From NCBI RefSeq assembly GCF_001908235.1, contig NZ_LGHK01000237.1, forward strand, positions 1 through 33,056: a stretch of DNA of 33,056 nt, written 5' to 3'. Positions 7,621 to 16,031 of the stretch are shown in pieces. Numbering within the stretch: position 1 is the stretch's first letter; every line of letters starts with the position of its first letter. Source of the DNA: Bradyrhizobium sp. NAS96.2. Lineage in GTDB: Bacteria; Pseudomonadota; Alphaproteobacteria; Rhizobiales; Xanthobacteraceae. A model generated the notes under the pieces. It saw nothing but the letters and a program-made list of their open reading frames with translations, had not been told where the DNA came from and did not search any database. The position numbers were made by a program, and so were the translations under genes.

Positions 7621-8721
7621 CTAAATTCCAGCCACTTTCGCCACCAGATCGGCGAGCCGCTCGGCGGCATCGAGCCGGCCGACGCCGCGGGCGGCCTCCG
7701 CCATCGCGGTCAATTTTTGGGGCTCGGCGGCAAGGGCCGAGGTCTCGGCCGCGAGCCGTTCCGGCGTGAAGTCGCTCTGCGCGATGCGCAGCGCGCCGCC
7801 TGCCTGCGACAGCACGCCGGCATTGGCGAACTGGTCCTGATCGATCGCGCCGGGCAGCGGCACCAGGATCGAGGGCCGGCCGATCGCCGCGAGCTCGGCG
7901 ACGGTGCCGGCGCCGGAGCGCGAGATCACGAGCTGGCTCGAGGCCAGCCGTGCCGGCAGGTCAGCGAAGAACGGCGCGAGCTCGGCGTTGATCTTAAGCC
8001 GGTCGTAGACCGCGCGTACCCGGTCCATGTCCTCTTCGCGCACCTGCTGGGTGATGATCAGGCGGCTCCACAGCGCGGGATCGAGCTGCTCGATCGCCGG
8101 CGGCACGATGTCGCTCATCACCCGTGCACCCTGGCTGCCGCCGACGACGAGCAGGCGCAGCGGCCCGTTCAGCTCAGGCGCCGTGTACTTCACCGCAGCT
8201 GCCGCAAGGATGGCAGGACGCATCGGCGTGCCGACCGTGGTGGCCTTGCCGGCGAGCGCGGGATCGCGATCGAGCACGCCGGGCAGCGAGGTGGCGATCG
8301 CGTTGACGCGGCCGGAGAGGAAGCGGTTGGCGCGGCCGAGCACCGCATTGGCATCGTGGATGATGCCGGGAACGCCGAGCATCCGCGCCGCCACGAGTGG
8401 CGGCAAGGTCGGGTAGCCGCCGAAACCGACCACGGCCGCGGGCTTCAGCCGGCGCACCACATTGGCGGCAACCAGCGTGCCGTAGCCGAGCATCAGCACG
8501 GTCCGCGCCAGCGAGATCGGGTTGCGGCTGCGCACGGTCGCGCTCGGCACGAGCTCGATGCTCTCTTTGCCGAACAGGCCGGAGTAGCGCAGCGCGCGGC
8601 CGTCGGTCGCAAGGCGCACCCGCAGGCCACGCCTGATCAATTCCACGGCGAGCGCTTCGGCCGGGAACAGATGGCCGCCGGTGCCGCCGGCCGCCAGCAG
8701 AATCAGGGGCGGGTTGTCCAT
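7621..8721 (-). CDS. murG: MurG, lipid II synthase (GlcNAc transferase)
   Basis: GT-B glycosyltransferase at the cytoplasmic face of the inner membrane. It transfers GlcNAc from UDP-GlcNAc to lipid I, making lipid II. The protein has 366 residues. The N-terminal G loop GGTGGHLFPAEALA (12-25) and second loop GFGGYPTLPPLVAA are the acceptor-side signatures. The C-terminal half has GGSQGARVMSD and the donor-binding ISRSGAGTVAELAAIGRPSI. The ATG at 8721 gives the expected MDNPPLILLAAGGTGGH start. The upstream gap to ftsW holds a dispersed inverted repeat. Confidence 0.97.
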   Translation of the reverse strand: MDNPPLILLAAGGTGGHLFPAEALAVELIRRGLRVRLATDGRALRYSGLFGKESIELVPSATVRSRNPISLARTVLMLGYGTLVAANVVRRLKPAAVVGFGGYPTLPPLVAARMLGVPGIIHDANAVLGRANRFLSGRVNAIATSLPGVLDRDPALAGKATTVGTPMRPAILAAAAVKYTAPELNGPLRLLVVGGSQGARVMSDIVPPAIEQLDPALWSRLIITQQVREEDMDRVRAVYDRLKINAELAPFFADLPARLASSQLVISRSGAGTVAELAAIGRPSILVPLPGAIDQDQFANAGVLSQAGGALRIAQSDFTPERLAAETSALAAEPQKLTAMAEAARGVGRLDAAERLADLVAKVAGI

Positions 8722-8736
8722 GGTCGCCTTTTACAT

Positions 8737-8850
8737 CGTCATTGCGAGCGAAGCGAAGCAATCCACAACGCCGCGAAACGGATGGATGGATTGCTTCCGC
8801 CTTCGCCAAGGCTGCGGCGGACAAGTCGTCGCTTCGCTCCTCGCAATGAG
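8737..8850. repeat. Dispersed inverted repeat between ftsW and murG
   Basis: The arms are CGTCATTGCGAGCGAAGCGA on the left and a matching TCGCTTCGCTCCTCGCAATGA on the right, about 20 bp each. The centre has internal GGATTGCTTC-type segments. I recognise this as a very common Bradyrhizobium/Rhodopseudomonas intergenic element. It fills most of the 141-bp gap between two co-oriented genes whose products act in succession. Confidence 0.85.
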
Positions 8851-8862
8851 AACAAGGGTCAC

Positions 8863-10014
8863 CTACGCGTAGGCGCGCTGCGCGCTGGCGCCTTCCATCG
8901 ATTCGATCTCGGTCCGCGGCCGCTGCCGCGTCAGCGCCAGCATCATGCCGACGCCATAGGCGAGCGAGACGAACGAGGAACCGCCATAGGAGATGAACGG
9001 CAGCGTCATGCCCTTGGCCGGGATCAGTTGCAGATTGACCGCCATGTTGATCGTCGCCTGCACGCCGAACAGAATCGCAAGCCCCGATGCCGCAAAGCGC
9101 GAGAACATGTCCTCGGTGGCATAGGCACGCGTCAGCGTGCGGATCACGATGAAGCCGAACAGCGCGACCAGCATCAGGCAGAGGATGATGCCGAATTCTT
9201 CCGCCGCGACCGCGAACACGAAGTCGGTGTGGCTGTCCGGCAGGCTGCGCTTGGCGATGCCCTCGCCCGGCCCGAGCCCGAACCAGCCGCCGTTCCAGAA
9301 TGCCTCCATCGCAGTGTCGACCTGGAAGGTGTCGCCGGAGGCGGGATTCATGAAGCGCTTGATGCGGCCCGCGACGTGGGGCACCAGCAGATAGGCGCCG
9401 AACAGGCCCGCGCCAGCCGCGCCGGCGAGCCCGAACACCCAGATCATCCGCATGCCCGCGATGAAGAACAGCGCGCCCCACACGGTGAGGATCAGCATGG
9501 TCTGGCCGAAGTCGGGCTCCATTACCAGGAGCGTAACCAGCATCATCAAAAGTACCAGCGCCATCGAGGTCGCCGGCATCTCCGGCCGCTTGGTCGATTC
9601 CGCAAACAGCCACGCCGCAACGATGACGAAGGCGGGCTTGGCGGCCTCGGAGGCCTGGATGTTGACGCCGAGCAGCGTGATCCAGCGCCGCGAGCCTTTG
9701 ACCTCGGGCCCGACCAGGAGCGTGAGCACGATCAGCGCGATCGATACCGCGAACACGATCAGCGCGGTGCGCCGGATCTGCCGCGGCGTCATGAACGACA
9801 CCCCGATCAGCACGATCAGCGACGGCACCAGGAACATGACGTGGCGGTTGAAAAAGTGGAACGGATCGAGCCCGATCCGGGTCGCGACTGGCGGGCTCGC
9901 CGCCAGCGACAGGATCACGCCGGCCAGCATCAACGCGGCGATCGCCACAAGCAGCAGCTTGTCGACGGTCCACCACCAGTCCGAGAACGGGGTGCGTTGG
10001 TCACGGGCGAGCAT
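8863..10014 (-). CDS. ftsW: FtsW, septal peptidoglycan glycosyltransferase (SEDS family)
   Basis: Multispanning SEDS protein that polymerises lipid II at the septum together with FtsI. With the start at 10014 (MLARDQRTPFSDWWWTVDKLL) it has 383 residues, normal for FtsW. The longer open frame up to 10200 runs into repeat DNA and is not credible. About ten hydrophobic segments are visible. Family signatures include GSRRWITLLGVNIQASEAAKPA, the SHTDFVFAVAAEEFG loop containing the catalytic-region Asp, and the final ISYGGSSFVSLAYGVGMML. The short hydrophilic C-terminus ends just before a dispersed repeat. Confidence 0.95.
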   Translation of the reverse strand: MLARDQRTPFSDWWWTVDKLLLVAIAALMLAGVILSLAASPPVATRIGLDPFHFFNRHVMFLVPSLIVLIGVSFMTPRQIRRTALIVFAVSIALIVLTLLVGPEVKGSRRWITLLGVNIQASEAAKPAFVIVAAWLFAESTKRPEMPATSMALVLLMMLVTLLVMEPDFGQTMLILTVWGALFFIAGMRMIWVFGLAGAAGAGLFGAYLLVPHVAGRIKRFMNPASGDTFQVDTAMEAFWNGGWFGLGPGEGIAKRSLPDSHTDFVFAVAAEEFGIILCLMLVALFGFIVIRTLTRAYATEDMFSRFAASGLAILFGVQATINMAVNLQLIPAKGMTLPFISYGGSSFVSLAYGVGMMLALTRQRPRTEIESMEGASAQRAYA

Positions 10015-10125
10015 GGGCGTCCCCAGATGGCAGAGATAACGTCCATTCGTGGCGCAGGATGGTTTCCAAGGGGTTAACGGGTTGGGTAACTTTTGAGGGA
10101 GGTGGTTCGGGGCCCATCCGCCGCT

Positions 10126-10245
10126 GTCGTCCTGGCGAAAGCCAGGACCCATAACCACCGCATTCGGTGATGAGCGGGATCGCGGCCCCAGCATGCGCAA
10201 TCATTCTCATTTGGGGTAATGGGTCCTGGCTTTCGCCAGGACGAC
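10126..10245. repeat. Perfect 26-bp inverted repeat
   Basis: Left arm 10126-10151 and right arm 10220-10245 are exact reverse complements over 26 bp. Each arm also folds on itself through CCTGGC-GAAA-GCCAGG. The 68-bp centre is unrelated. Perfect arms suggest a recent or actively homogenised element. It lies between murD and ftsW. Confidence 0.9.
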
Positions 10246-10288
10246 GATGGAGATGGGTCTCGATTCAAGATATCAAACAGCGCGGTGT

Positions 10289-10320
10289 CATCACCCGCGC
10301 ATGCGCGCATGCGGGTGATG
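10289..10320. repeat. Hairpin CATCACCCGC / GCGGGTGATG
   Basis: Ten-base perfect arms flank a 12-base alternating GCATGCGCGCAT centre that is itself palindromic. It starts a second repeat unit directly after the 26-bp inverted repeat. Confidence 0.75.
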
Positions 10321-10405
10321 CAGTATTCCAGAGGCAGCAGTGCTTGGACCGAGAGGCCGCGGCGTACTGGATCGCCCGGTCTCCTCTTCGCGAGAGCTCG
10401 CGAAG

Positions 10406-10449
10406 CGAAACCCATCGATTTATACCCGCGGCGCCAATGATGGGTTTCG
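10406..10449. repeat. Inverted repeat CGAAACCCATC / GATGGGTTTCG
   Basis: Eleven-base perfect arms at 10406-10416 and 10439-10449. The flanking CTGCGCTCTACCCATCCTACG is typical of a dispersed Bradyrhizobium element. It ends about 30 bases before the murD stop codon. Confidence 0.75.
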
Positions 10450-10482
10450 CTGCGCTCTACCCATCCTACGATATCGGAAACG

Positions 10483-11883
10483 TCACACCACCGGCTTGAC
10501 GCCGGGCAGCGCCTGGACGATGTCGCGGAAGGCGGTGCCGCGGATTTCGAAATTGCGGTACTGGTCGAACGAGGCGCAGGCCGGCGACAGCAGCACCACC
10601 GCTTCGGGAAGCCCCGACGCCTCGGCATCGCGCGCGGCGCTTGATATCGCGACGTCGAGCGTGCCGGACATCTCGTGCGCCACGCGGTCGCCGAGCGTGC
10701 CGGAGAATTCGGCCGCCGCCTCGCCGATCAGATAGGCCTTGCGGATGCGCGGAAAGTATTCGGTCAGGCTGGTGATGCCGCCGGCCTTCGGCTTGCCGCC
10801 GGCGATCCAGTAGATGTCGGCGAAGGACGACAGCGCATGCGCGGCCGCATCCGCGTTGGTGCCCTTGGAGTCGTTGACGAACAGCACGTTGCCGCGACGG
10901 CCGACCTGCTCCATGCGGTGCGCCAGACCCGGGAAGCTGCGCAGGCCGTTCTGCAAGACATCGGTCGAGACGCCGATCGCCAGCGCGCAGGCCGAGGCGC
11001 AGGCGGCGTTCTGCGCATTGTGAAGGCCACGCAGCGAGCCGATGCCCCCTAGCCGCGCGATCTCGCTGCGCGCCGCACCCGACGCACGCACGATGGTCTC
11101 GTGCTCGACATAGAGGCCGTCGGGCAGCGGGTTCCTCACCGAGATGCGCACCACGCGCTTGCCGGCGCGATCGAGCCGGTCGGCGATGTTGCGGCACCAG
11201 ATGTCGTCGACACCGACGATGGCGGTGCCGCCCTGCTGCACGCCGGCAACCAGCCGTTCCTTGACCGCGGCGTAGTGCTCCAGCGTGCCGTGGCGATCGA
11301 TGTGGTCCTCGCTGATGTTGATCAGGATGCCGACCGAGGGATCGAGCGACGGCGCGAGGTCGATCTGATAGGACGACATCTCGATGACATGGACGCGGCC
11401 CATCCGCGGCGGCTCCAGCGACAGGATCGCGGTGCCGATATTGCCGCCCATCTGGGTGTCATAGCCGGCGACCTTCATCAGATGCGCGATCAGCGCGGTG
11501 GTGGTCGATTTGCCGTTGGTCCCGGTGATGGCGACGAACGGTGCGTTCGGCGCGTGGCGGCGCCGCTCGCGGCAGAACAATTCGACATCGCCGATCACCT
11601 CGACGCCGCCCTCGCGCGCCTTCAGCACGCTCCAGTGCGGCGCCGGATGGGTCAGCGGCGCGCCGGGGGTCAGGATCAGCACGGCGAAATTCGCCCACGA
11701 TACTGCGCGCAGATCGGCGGTGGCGAAGCCGGCCTGCGCCGCCCTTACGACATTGTCGGCATCGTCGTCGGCCGCGATCACCTCCGCACCACCGGCCTTC
11801 AGCGCGTGGCAACTCGCAAGGCCCGAGCCGCCGAGCCCGAACACCGCGACCGTCTTGCCTGCGAAAGAGGTGACCGGGATCAT
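10483..11883 (-). CDS. murD: UDP-N-acetylmuramoylalanine--D-glutamate ligase MurD
   Basis: Second Mur ligase, adding D-Glu to UDP-MurNAc-L-Ala with ATP. The protein has 466 residues. The N-terminal uridine-binding domain has VAVFGLGGSGLA (12-23). The central ATPase loop is GTNGKSTTTALI (121-132), followed by MGGNIGTAIL, MSSYQID and ISEDHIDRHG. The C-terminal domain has FVNDSKGTNADAAAHAL, IAGGKPKAGG and LLSPACASFDQY, all MurD signatures. It starts 8 bp after the mraY stop and is co-transcribed with it. Confidence 0.97.
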   Translation of the reverse strand: MIPVTSFAGKTVAVFGLGGSGLASCHALKAGGAEVIAADDDADNVVRAAQAGFATADLRAVSWANFAVLILTPGAPLTHPAPHWSVLKAREGGVEVIGDVELFCRERRRHAPNAPFVAITGTNGKSTTTALIAHLMKVAGYDTQMGGNIGTAILSLEPPRMGRVHVIEMSSYQIDLAPSLDPSVGILINISEDHIDRHGTLEHYAAVKERLVAGVQQGGTAIVGVDDIWCRNIADRLDRAGKRVVRISVRNPLPDGLYVEHETIVRASGAARSEIARLGGIGSLRGLHNAQNAACASACALAIGVSTDVLQNGLRSFPGLAHRMEQVGRRGNVLFVNDSKGTNADAAAHALSSFADIYWIAGGKPKAGGITSLTEYFPRIRKAYLIGEAAAEFSGTLGDRVAHEMSGTLDVAISSAARDAEASGLPEAVVLLSPACASFDQYRNFEIRGTAFRDIVQALPGVKPVV

Positions 11884-11891
11884 GGCGACGC

Positions 11892-12998
11892 TCAGCGCAA
11901 CTTGAGGGTGGAGAGGCCGGCCAGCGCCAGCATCACCGAGATGATCCAGAACCGGATCACGATCTGCGGCTCGGTCCAGCCCTTCTGCTCGAAATGATGG
12001 TGCAGCGGCGCCATCCGGAACACGCGTTTTCCCGTGAGCTTGAACGAGGTCACCTGGACGATGACCGAAACCGCCTCGAGCACGAACAGGCCGCCGATCA
12101 CCGCGAGCACGATCTCGTGCTTCACCGCAACCGCGGTGGCCCCCAGCATGCCGCCGAGCGCGAGCGAGCCGGTGTCACCCATGAAGATCGAGGCCGGCGG
12201 CGCGTTGAACCAGAGGAAGCCCAGGCCCGCGCCAAGCACCGCGCCGCATAACACCGCCAGTTCGCCGGTGCCGGCGACGTAATTGATCTGCAGATATTCC
12301 GAGAACACCGCGTTGCCGGTGAGATACGAGATCATGCCGAAGCTTGCCGCCGCGATCATGACCGGCACGATGGCGAGACCGTCGAGGCCGTCGGTCAGGT
12401 TCACCGCATTGCCGGCGCCGACCATGACGAAGGCGCCGAAGATCACGAAGAACCAGCCGAAATTGATCACGAGGTCCTTGAAGAAGGGAATCACGAGCGA
12501 GGTCGATGACACGTCGCGCCCGAGCCGGACCAACGCGTAGGTGGCGGCGAGCCCGATCACCGCCTCGATCAGCAGGCGGAGCTTGCCGGCGAAGCCGCTG
12601 TGTGACTGCTTTGTGACCTTCAAATAATCGTCATAGAAGCCGACGAAGCCGAAGCCGAGCGTGACCGCGAGCACGATCCAGACATAGGGGTTGAGCGGGT
12701 TGGCCCAGAGCAGCGTCGACACCACGAGCCCGGACAGGATCATCAGCCCGCCCATGGTGGGCGTGCCCTTCTTGGAGATCAGATGCGACTGCGGACCGTC
12801 GGTGCGGATCGGCTGGCCCTTGCCCTGCCGCAGCCTCAAGTGATCGATGATCCAGGGCCCGAACAGAAACACGAACAGCGCGCCGGTCACCATCGCACCG
12901 CCGGTGCGGAAGGTGATGTAGCGGAACACGTTCAGGGCGCTACGGAACGCCCCAAACCCCGGAACGGTGTTGGACAGCTCGATCAACCAGTAGAACAT
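11892..12998 (-). CDS. mraY: Phospho-N-acetylmuramoyl-pentapeptide transferase MraY
   Basis: Integral membrane enzyme that moves phospho-MurNAc-pentapeptide onto undecaprenyl phosphate, forming lipid I. The protein has 368 residues and about ten membrane segments. Visible signatures: SKKGTPTMGGLMI (75-87), the metal-site pair in FYDDYLKV (Asp123/Asp124), NAVNLTDGLDGLAI (197-210, including Asp203 and Asp206), and the FMGDTGSLALGG and PLHHHFEQKGW loops. The start MFYWLIELS matches family starts. It is 10 bp from murF and 8 bp from murD. Confidence 0.97.
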   Translation of the reverse strand: MFYWLIELSNTVPGFGAFRSALNVFRYITFRTGGAMVTGALFVFLFGPWIIDHLRLRQGKGQPIRTDGPQSHLISKKGTPTMGGLMILSGLVVSTLLWANPLNPYVWIVLAVTLGFGFVGFYDDYLKVTKQSHSGFAGKLRLLIEAVIGLAATYALVRLGRDVSSTSLVIPFFKDLVINFGWFFVIFGAFVMVGAGNAVNLTDGLDGLAIVPVMIAAASFGMISYLTGNAVFSEYLQINYVAGTGELAVLCGAVLGAGLGFLWFNAPPASIFMGDTGSLALGGMLGATAVAVKHEIVLAVIGGLFVLEAVSVIVQVTSFKLTGKRVFRMAPLHHHFEQKGWTEPQIVIRFWIISVMLALAGLSTLKLR

Positions 12999-13008
12999 TC
13001 AAAGGGTC

Positions 13009-14442
13009 CTATACCGCTTCTTCGTGCGCGGCCTTGTCGGGGAAGCGCTTTTCCAGCGCGCTGACAATGAGCTTCATCTTCGATCCCAGCGAGCCCTTCA
13101 CCATGATCACGTCACCGGCACGGACCGCGGCGACTGCCTGCGCCTCGAGCGCCGCCGAGCTCTCGGCATAGCCTCCCCGCTTGCCGGTGGAAAGGGCATC
13201 CCACAAATTCCGCATCAGCGGACCACAACAATATACGAGGTCGATGCGGTTGGCGGTCACGGCCTCGTTGAGGCCGCGGTGCAGCTCGGGCCCGGTCGGC
13301 CCGAGTTCGAGCATGTCGCCGAGCACGGCGATGCGCCGGCCGTGCGCGCCGGTCGGGGCCTGGCCAAGCACGTTGAGCGCGGCCCCCATCGAGGCCGGGT
13401 TGGCGTTGTAGCTCTCGTCGATCAGCGTCGCCTCGCCATGGCCGACCTCGAGCGTGCGGCGGAAGCCGCGGCCGGTCGGCGCCTCGAGCTGCGATAGCGA
13501 AAGCGCCGCGCGCGCGATATCAGCGCCGAGCAGCGAGGCGCCCGCCAGCACCGCGAGCGAGTTCATCGCCATGTGGCGGCCGGGCATGCCGATCTTGTAG
13601 GTGATGTCGTGATTCAGAATATCCGCATGCACCGCCGAGCAGGTCGCGTGCAGCGAGAGGTCGAGCAGCCGCGCTTCAGCGCGCTTGTCGCTGCCGAACG
13701 AGACGATACGCGAGATGCCGGCCTTCTTCGCCTGCTTCTGCAGCCGCGCGAATTGCCCGTTGTCGCGGTTGAGCACGACCGCGCCATCGGGCTCGAGGCC
13801 TGCAAAGATCTCCGCCTTGGCGTCGGCGATCGCCTCGATGCCGGCGAAGAATTCCAGATGCACCGGCTCGATCGTGGTGATGACGGCAACATGCGGCCGC
13901 ACCATCTTCACCAGCGGCGTGATCTCGCCCGCATGGTTCATGCCGATCTCGAACACCGCAAAGCGCGTGCTTGCCGGGCAACGCGCCAGCGACAGCGGCA
14001 CGCCCCAGTGATTGTTGAACGACGCGACCGAGGCATGGGTCTCGCCTTGCGCCGACAGCACGCGGCGCAGCGCCTCCTTGGTCGAGGTCTTGCCGACCGA
14101 ACCGGTCACCGCGATGATCTTCGCATTGAGCCGCGCGCGCGAGGCATGCGCGAGCTCGACGAGGCCGGCGAGCACGTCGTCGACCACCAGCAGCGGCGCA
14201 TCAGTGGGAAACTTGTCGCGTTGCGCGGCCTCGACCACGGCAAGTCCGGCGCCGGCCTTCAGCGCCGCCGCGACGAAGGCATGGCCGTCATGGACGTCGC
14301 CCTTGATCGCGAAATACGCCTCGCCCGGCGCGATGGTGCGGCTGTCGATCGAAAGACCGGTGACGCCGTCCGGCAGCGTGCCTTGCGTCGTGGCGCGCAT
14401 CGCCGTCGCCATCGCATCCGAGGTCCACAATAGCGTGCTCAT
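13009..14442 (-). CDS. murF: UDP-MurNAc-tripeptide--D-alanyl-D-alanine ligase MurF
   Basis: Adds the D-Ala-D-Ala dipeptide made by Ddl to the UDP-MurNAc-tripeptide, completing the pentapeptide precursor. It has 477 residues. Domain 1 contains the LSIDSRTIAPGEAYFAIKG segment (30-48). Domain 2 has the ATP loop GSVGKTSTKE (114-123), then NNHWGVPLSLAR and IGMNHAGEI. Domain 3 has the ESYNANPASM and VLGDMLELG motifs. Its start overlaps the murE stop by 4 nt (ATGA), so the two ligases are translationally coupled. Confidence 0.97.
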   Translation of the reverse strand: MSTLLWTSDAMATAMRATTQGTLPDGVTGLSIDSRTIAPGEAYFAIKGDVHDGHAFVAAALKAGAGLAVVEAAQRDKFPTDAPLLVVDDVLAGLVELAHASRARLNAKIIAVTGSVGKTSTKEALRRVLSAQGETHASVASFNNHWGVPLSLARCPASTRFAVFEIGMNHAGEITPLVKMVRPHVAVITTIEPVHLEFFAGIEAIADAKAEIFAGLEPDGAVVLNRDNGQFARLQKQAKKAGISRIVSFGSDKRAEARLLDLSLHATCSAVHADILNHDITYKIGMPGRHMAMNSLAVLAGASLLGADIARAALSLSQLEAPTGRGFRRTLEVGHGEATLIDESYNANPASMGAALNVLGQAPTGAHGRRIAVLGDMLELGPTGPELHRGLNEAVTANRIDLVYCCGPLMRNLWDALSTGKRGGYAESSAALEAQAVAAVRAGDVIMVKGSLGSKMKLIVSALEKRFPDKAAHEEAV

Positions 14443-15908
14443 GCGCCCTCCCCGGCCAATGCATTCGCGACGGCTTCATGATCGCTGAACGGCAGCGTCG
14501 TGCCGCCGACGATCTGCCCGACCTCGTGGCCCTTGCCGGCCACGACCAGCGCATCGCCTGGCTCGAGGCCGGCGATGCCGGCGCGGATCGCTTCGGCGCG
14601 GTCGCCGATCTCGCGCGCGCCCTTTGCGGTCGCCATGATCGCGGCGCGGATCGCCTCCGGCTTCTCGCTGCGCGGATTGTCGTCGGTGACGATAATTTGA
14701 TCGGCGTTCTCGGCCGCGATCGCGCCCATGATCGGACGCTTGCCGGCATCGCGATCGCCGCCGGCGCCGAAGATCACGACCAGCCTGCGCTTCGCATAGG
14801 GACGCAGCGCCTGCAGCGCCTTGGCGAGCGCATCGGGCTTGTGCGCATAATCGACGAAGATCGGCGCGCCATTGTGCTCACCGACGAATTCAAGCCGGCC
14901 TTTTGCGCCTTCGAGATGTTCAAGCGTGCCGAACACAGCATCGGCCGCGCTGCCGGTGCCGATCGCAAGTCCGGCCGCGACCAGCGCGTTCTCGATCTGG
15001 AATTCGCCGACCAGCGGCAGCCGGATCGCGTAACTGCGTCCGCGGTGCGCGATCGCGAGCTTCTGGGCGAAGCCTTCGATTGCCGCATCGATGAGCTTGA
15101 TGCCCTCGGTGGCATCGGCGTTGCGGCCGACCGTGATGATGCGCAAGGCCCGCGCGCGCGCCGCCTCGATCACCTCTCGCGAACAGTCGTGATCGGCCGA
15201 GATCACCGCCGCGCCGCCATCGGCGACGAGATCGCGGAACAGCCGGAGCTTGGCGTTCAGGTAATGCGCAACATCGGGATGATAATCCATATGGTCGCGC
15301 GACAGGTTGGTGAAACCTCCGGCCGCGATGCGGACGCCGTCGAGCCGATACTGGTCGAGGCCATGCGAGGAGGCCTCGAACGCCAGATGCGTGACACCGT
15401 CGCGCGCGATCTCGTCGAGCTGGCGATGCAGCGCGATCGGATCGGGCGTCGTCAGCGAGCCGTAGACGGTGCGCTTGTCGGAGACGAGGCCGATGGTGCC
15501 GATGCTCGCCGAGGAGTGACCGAGCCGCTGCCAGATCTGGCGCGTGAAAGCGGCGACCGAGGTCTTGCCGCTGGTGCCGGTCACCGCCGCGATCGTCGCG
15601 GGCTGGCGCGGGTAGAACTTTGCGGCGGCGAGCGCCAGCGCACGGCGCGGATTTGGCGTTGCGACAAACGGAACGCGAAGCGGCACCTGCGGCGGATGGT
15701 CGCCGGCAATCGCAACCGCGCCTGCGGCAATCGCCGCATCGATGAAGCGCGCACCATCGGTCTTGCTGCCCGACAGCGCGAAGAACAGATCACCCGGCTT
15801 CACCGCACGGCTGTCGACCGCAAGGCCTCCGACCATGACAGCGTCGGCACTTGGATCGATCCTTGGATCAATCGTGGCATCGGCGCTGAAGAGGTCGCGA
15901 AGTCTCAT
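14439..15908 (-). CDS. murE: UDP-MurNAc-L-Ala-D-Glu--meso-diaminopimelate ligase MurE
   Basis: Third Mur ligase. The DNPR motif at 410-413 (TDDNPRSEKPE) is the family marker for meso-diaminopimelate rather than lysine, consistent with a Gram-negative. The 489 residues are standard. Other motifs: VDSRAVKPGDLFFAL (31-45), ATP loop GTSGKTSVAA (111-120), TTPDP (153-157), EASSHGLDQYR (178-188), and Lys220 in YLNAKLRLF, the site usually carbamylated. It begins 123 bp after ftsI, with a dispersed repeat in between, and overlaps murF by 4 nt. Confidence 0.97.
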   Translation of the reverse strand: MRLRDLFSADATIDPRIDPSADAVMVGGLAVDSRAVKPGDLFFALSGSKTDGARFIDAAIAAGAVAIAGDHPPQVPLRVPFVATPNPRRALALAAAKFYPRQPATIAAVTGTSGKTSVAAFTRQIWQRLGHSSASIGTIGLVSDKRTVYGSLTTPDPIALHRQLDEIARDGVTHLAFEASSHGLDQYRLDGVRIAAGGFTNLSRDHMDYHPDVAHYLNAKLRLFRDLVADGGAAVISADHDCSREVIEAARARALRIITVGRNADATEGIKLIDAAIEGFAQKLAIAHRGRSYAIRLPLVGEFQIENALVAAGLAIGTGSAADAVFGTLEHLEGAKGRLEFVGEHNGAPIFVDYAHKPDALAKALQALRPYAKRRLVVIFGAGGDRDAGKRPIMGAIAAENADQIIVTDDNPRSEKPEAIRAAIMATAKGAREIGDRAEAIRAGIAGLEPGDALVVAGKGHEVGQIVGGTTLPFSDHEAVANALAGEGA

Positions 15909-15950
15909 GATCTTCCAGTCTGGCCGGCGCCGTTCTGGCGCCGCTATTTG

Positions 15951-16018
15951 AGCATGATCCGATCGGAAAACCGCTTCGCAGTTTTCGCTAACGCGGCCGT
16001 TCCGGTCCGGATCATGCT
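15951..16018. repeat. Dispersed palindrome between ftsI and murE
   Basis: Terminal arms AGCATGATCC (15951-15960) and GGATCATGCT (16009-16018) are perfect reverse complements. Inside are GATCGGAAAACCGC and GCGGCCGTTCCGGTCC, typical of a Bradyrhizobium-wide intergenic element. It occupies over half of the 123-bp gap. Confidence 0.85.
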
Positions 16019-16031
16019 ATGACTATACGCC

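Larger units (their letters stand above)
10015..10482. other. murD-ftsW gap filled with repeats
   Basis: This 468-bp interval has no credible gene. Almost all of it after about 10120 consists of palindromic elements, annotated separately at 10126-10245, 10289-10320 and 10406-10449. The remaining DNA (10320-10405, containing TGATGCAGTATTCCAGAG) also looks like a known Bradyrhizobium dispersed repeat. The 110 bases next to ftsW are ordinary intergenic sequence and include the likely ribosome-binding region. Confidence 0.7.

Noticed and set aside
7564..10077. Plus-strand open frame of 837 codons
   Set aside because: It lies antisense to murG and ftsW and runs through a dispersed repeat. Its product is rich in Arg, His, Asp, Gln and Gly, the usual shadow composition in GC-rich DNA.
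10015..10200. N-terminal extension of FtsW
   Set aside because: It reads into the perfect inverted repeat and has no membrane or family features.
14478..16022. Plus-strand open frame of 514 codons
   Set aside because: Antisense to murE and the repeat beyond it; no recognisable motifs, and the opposite strand codes for a complete MurE.
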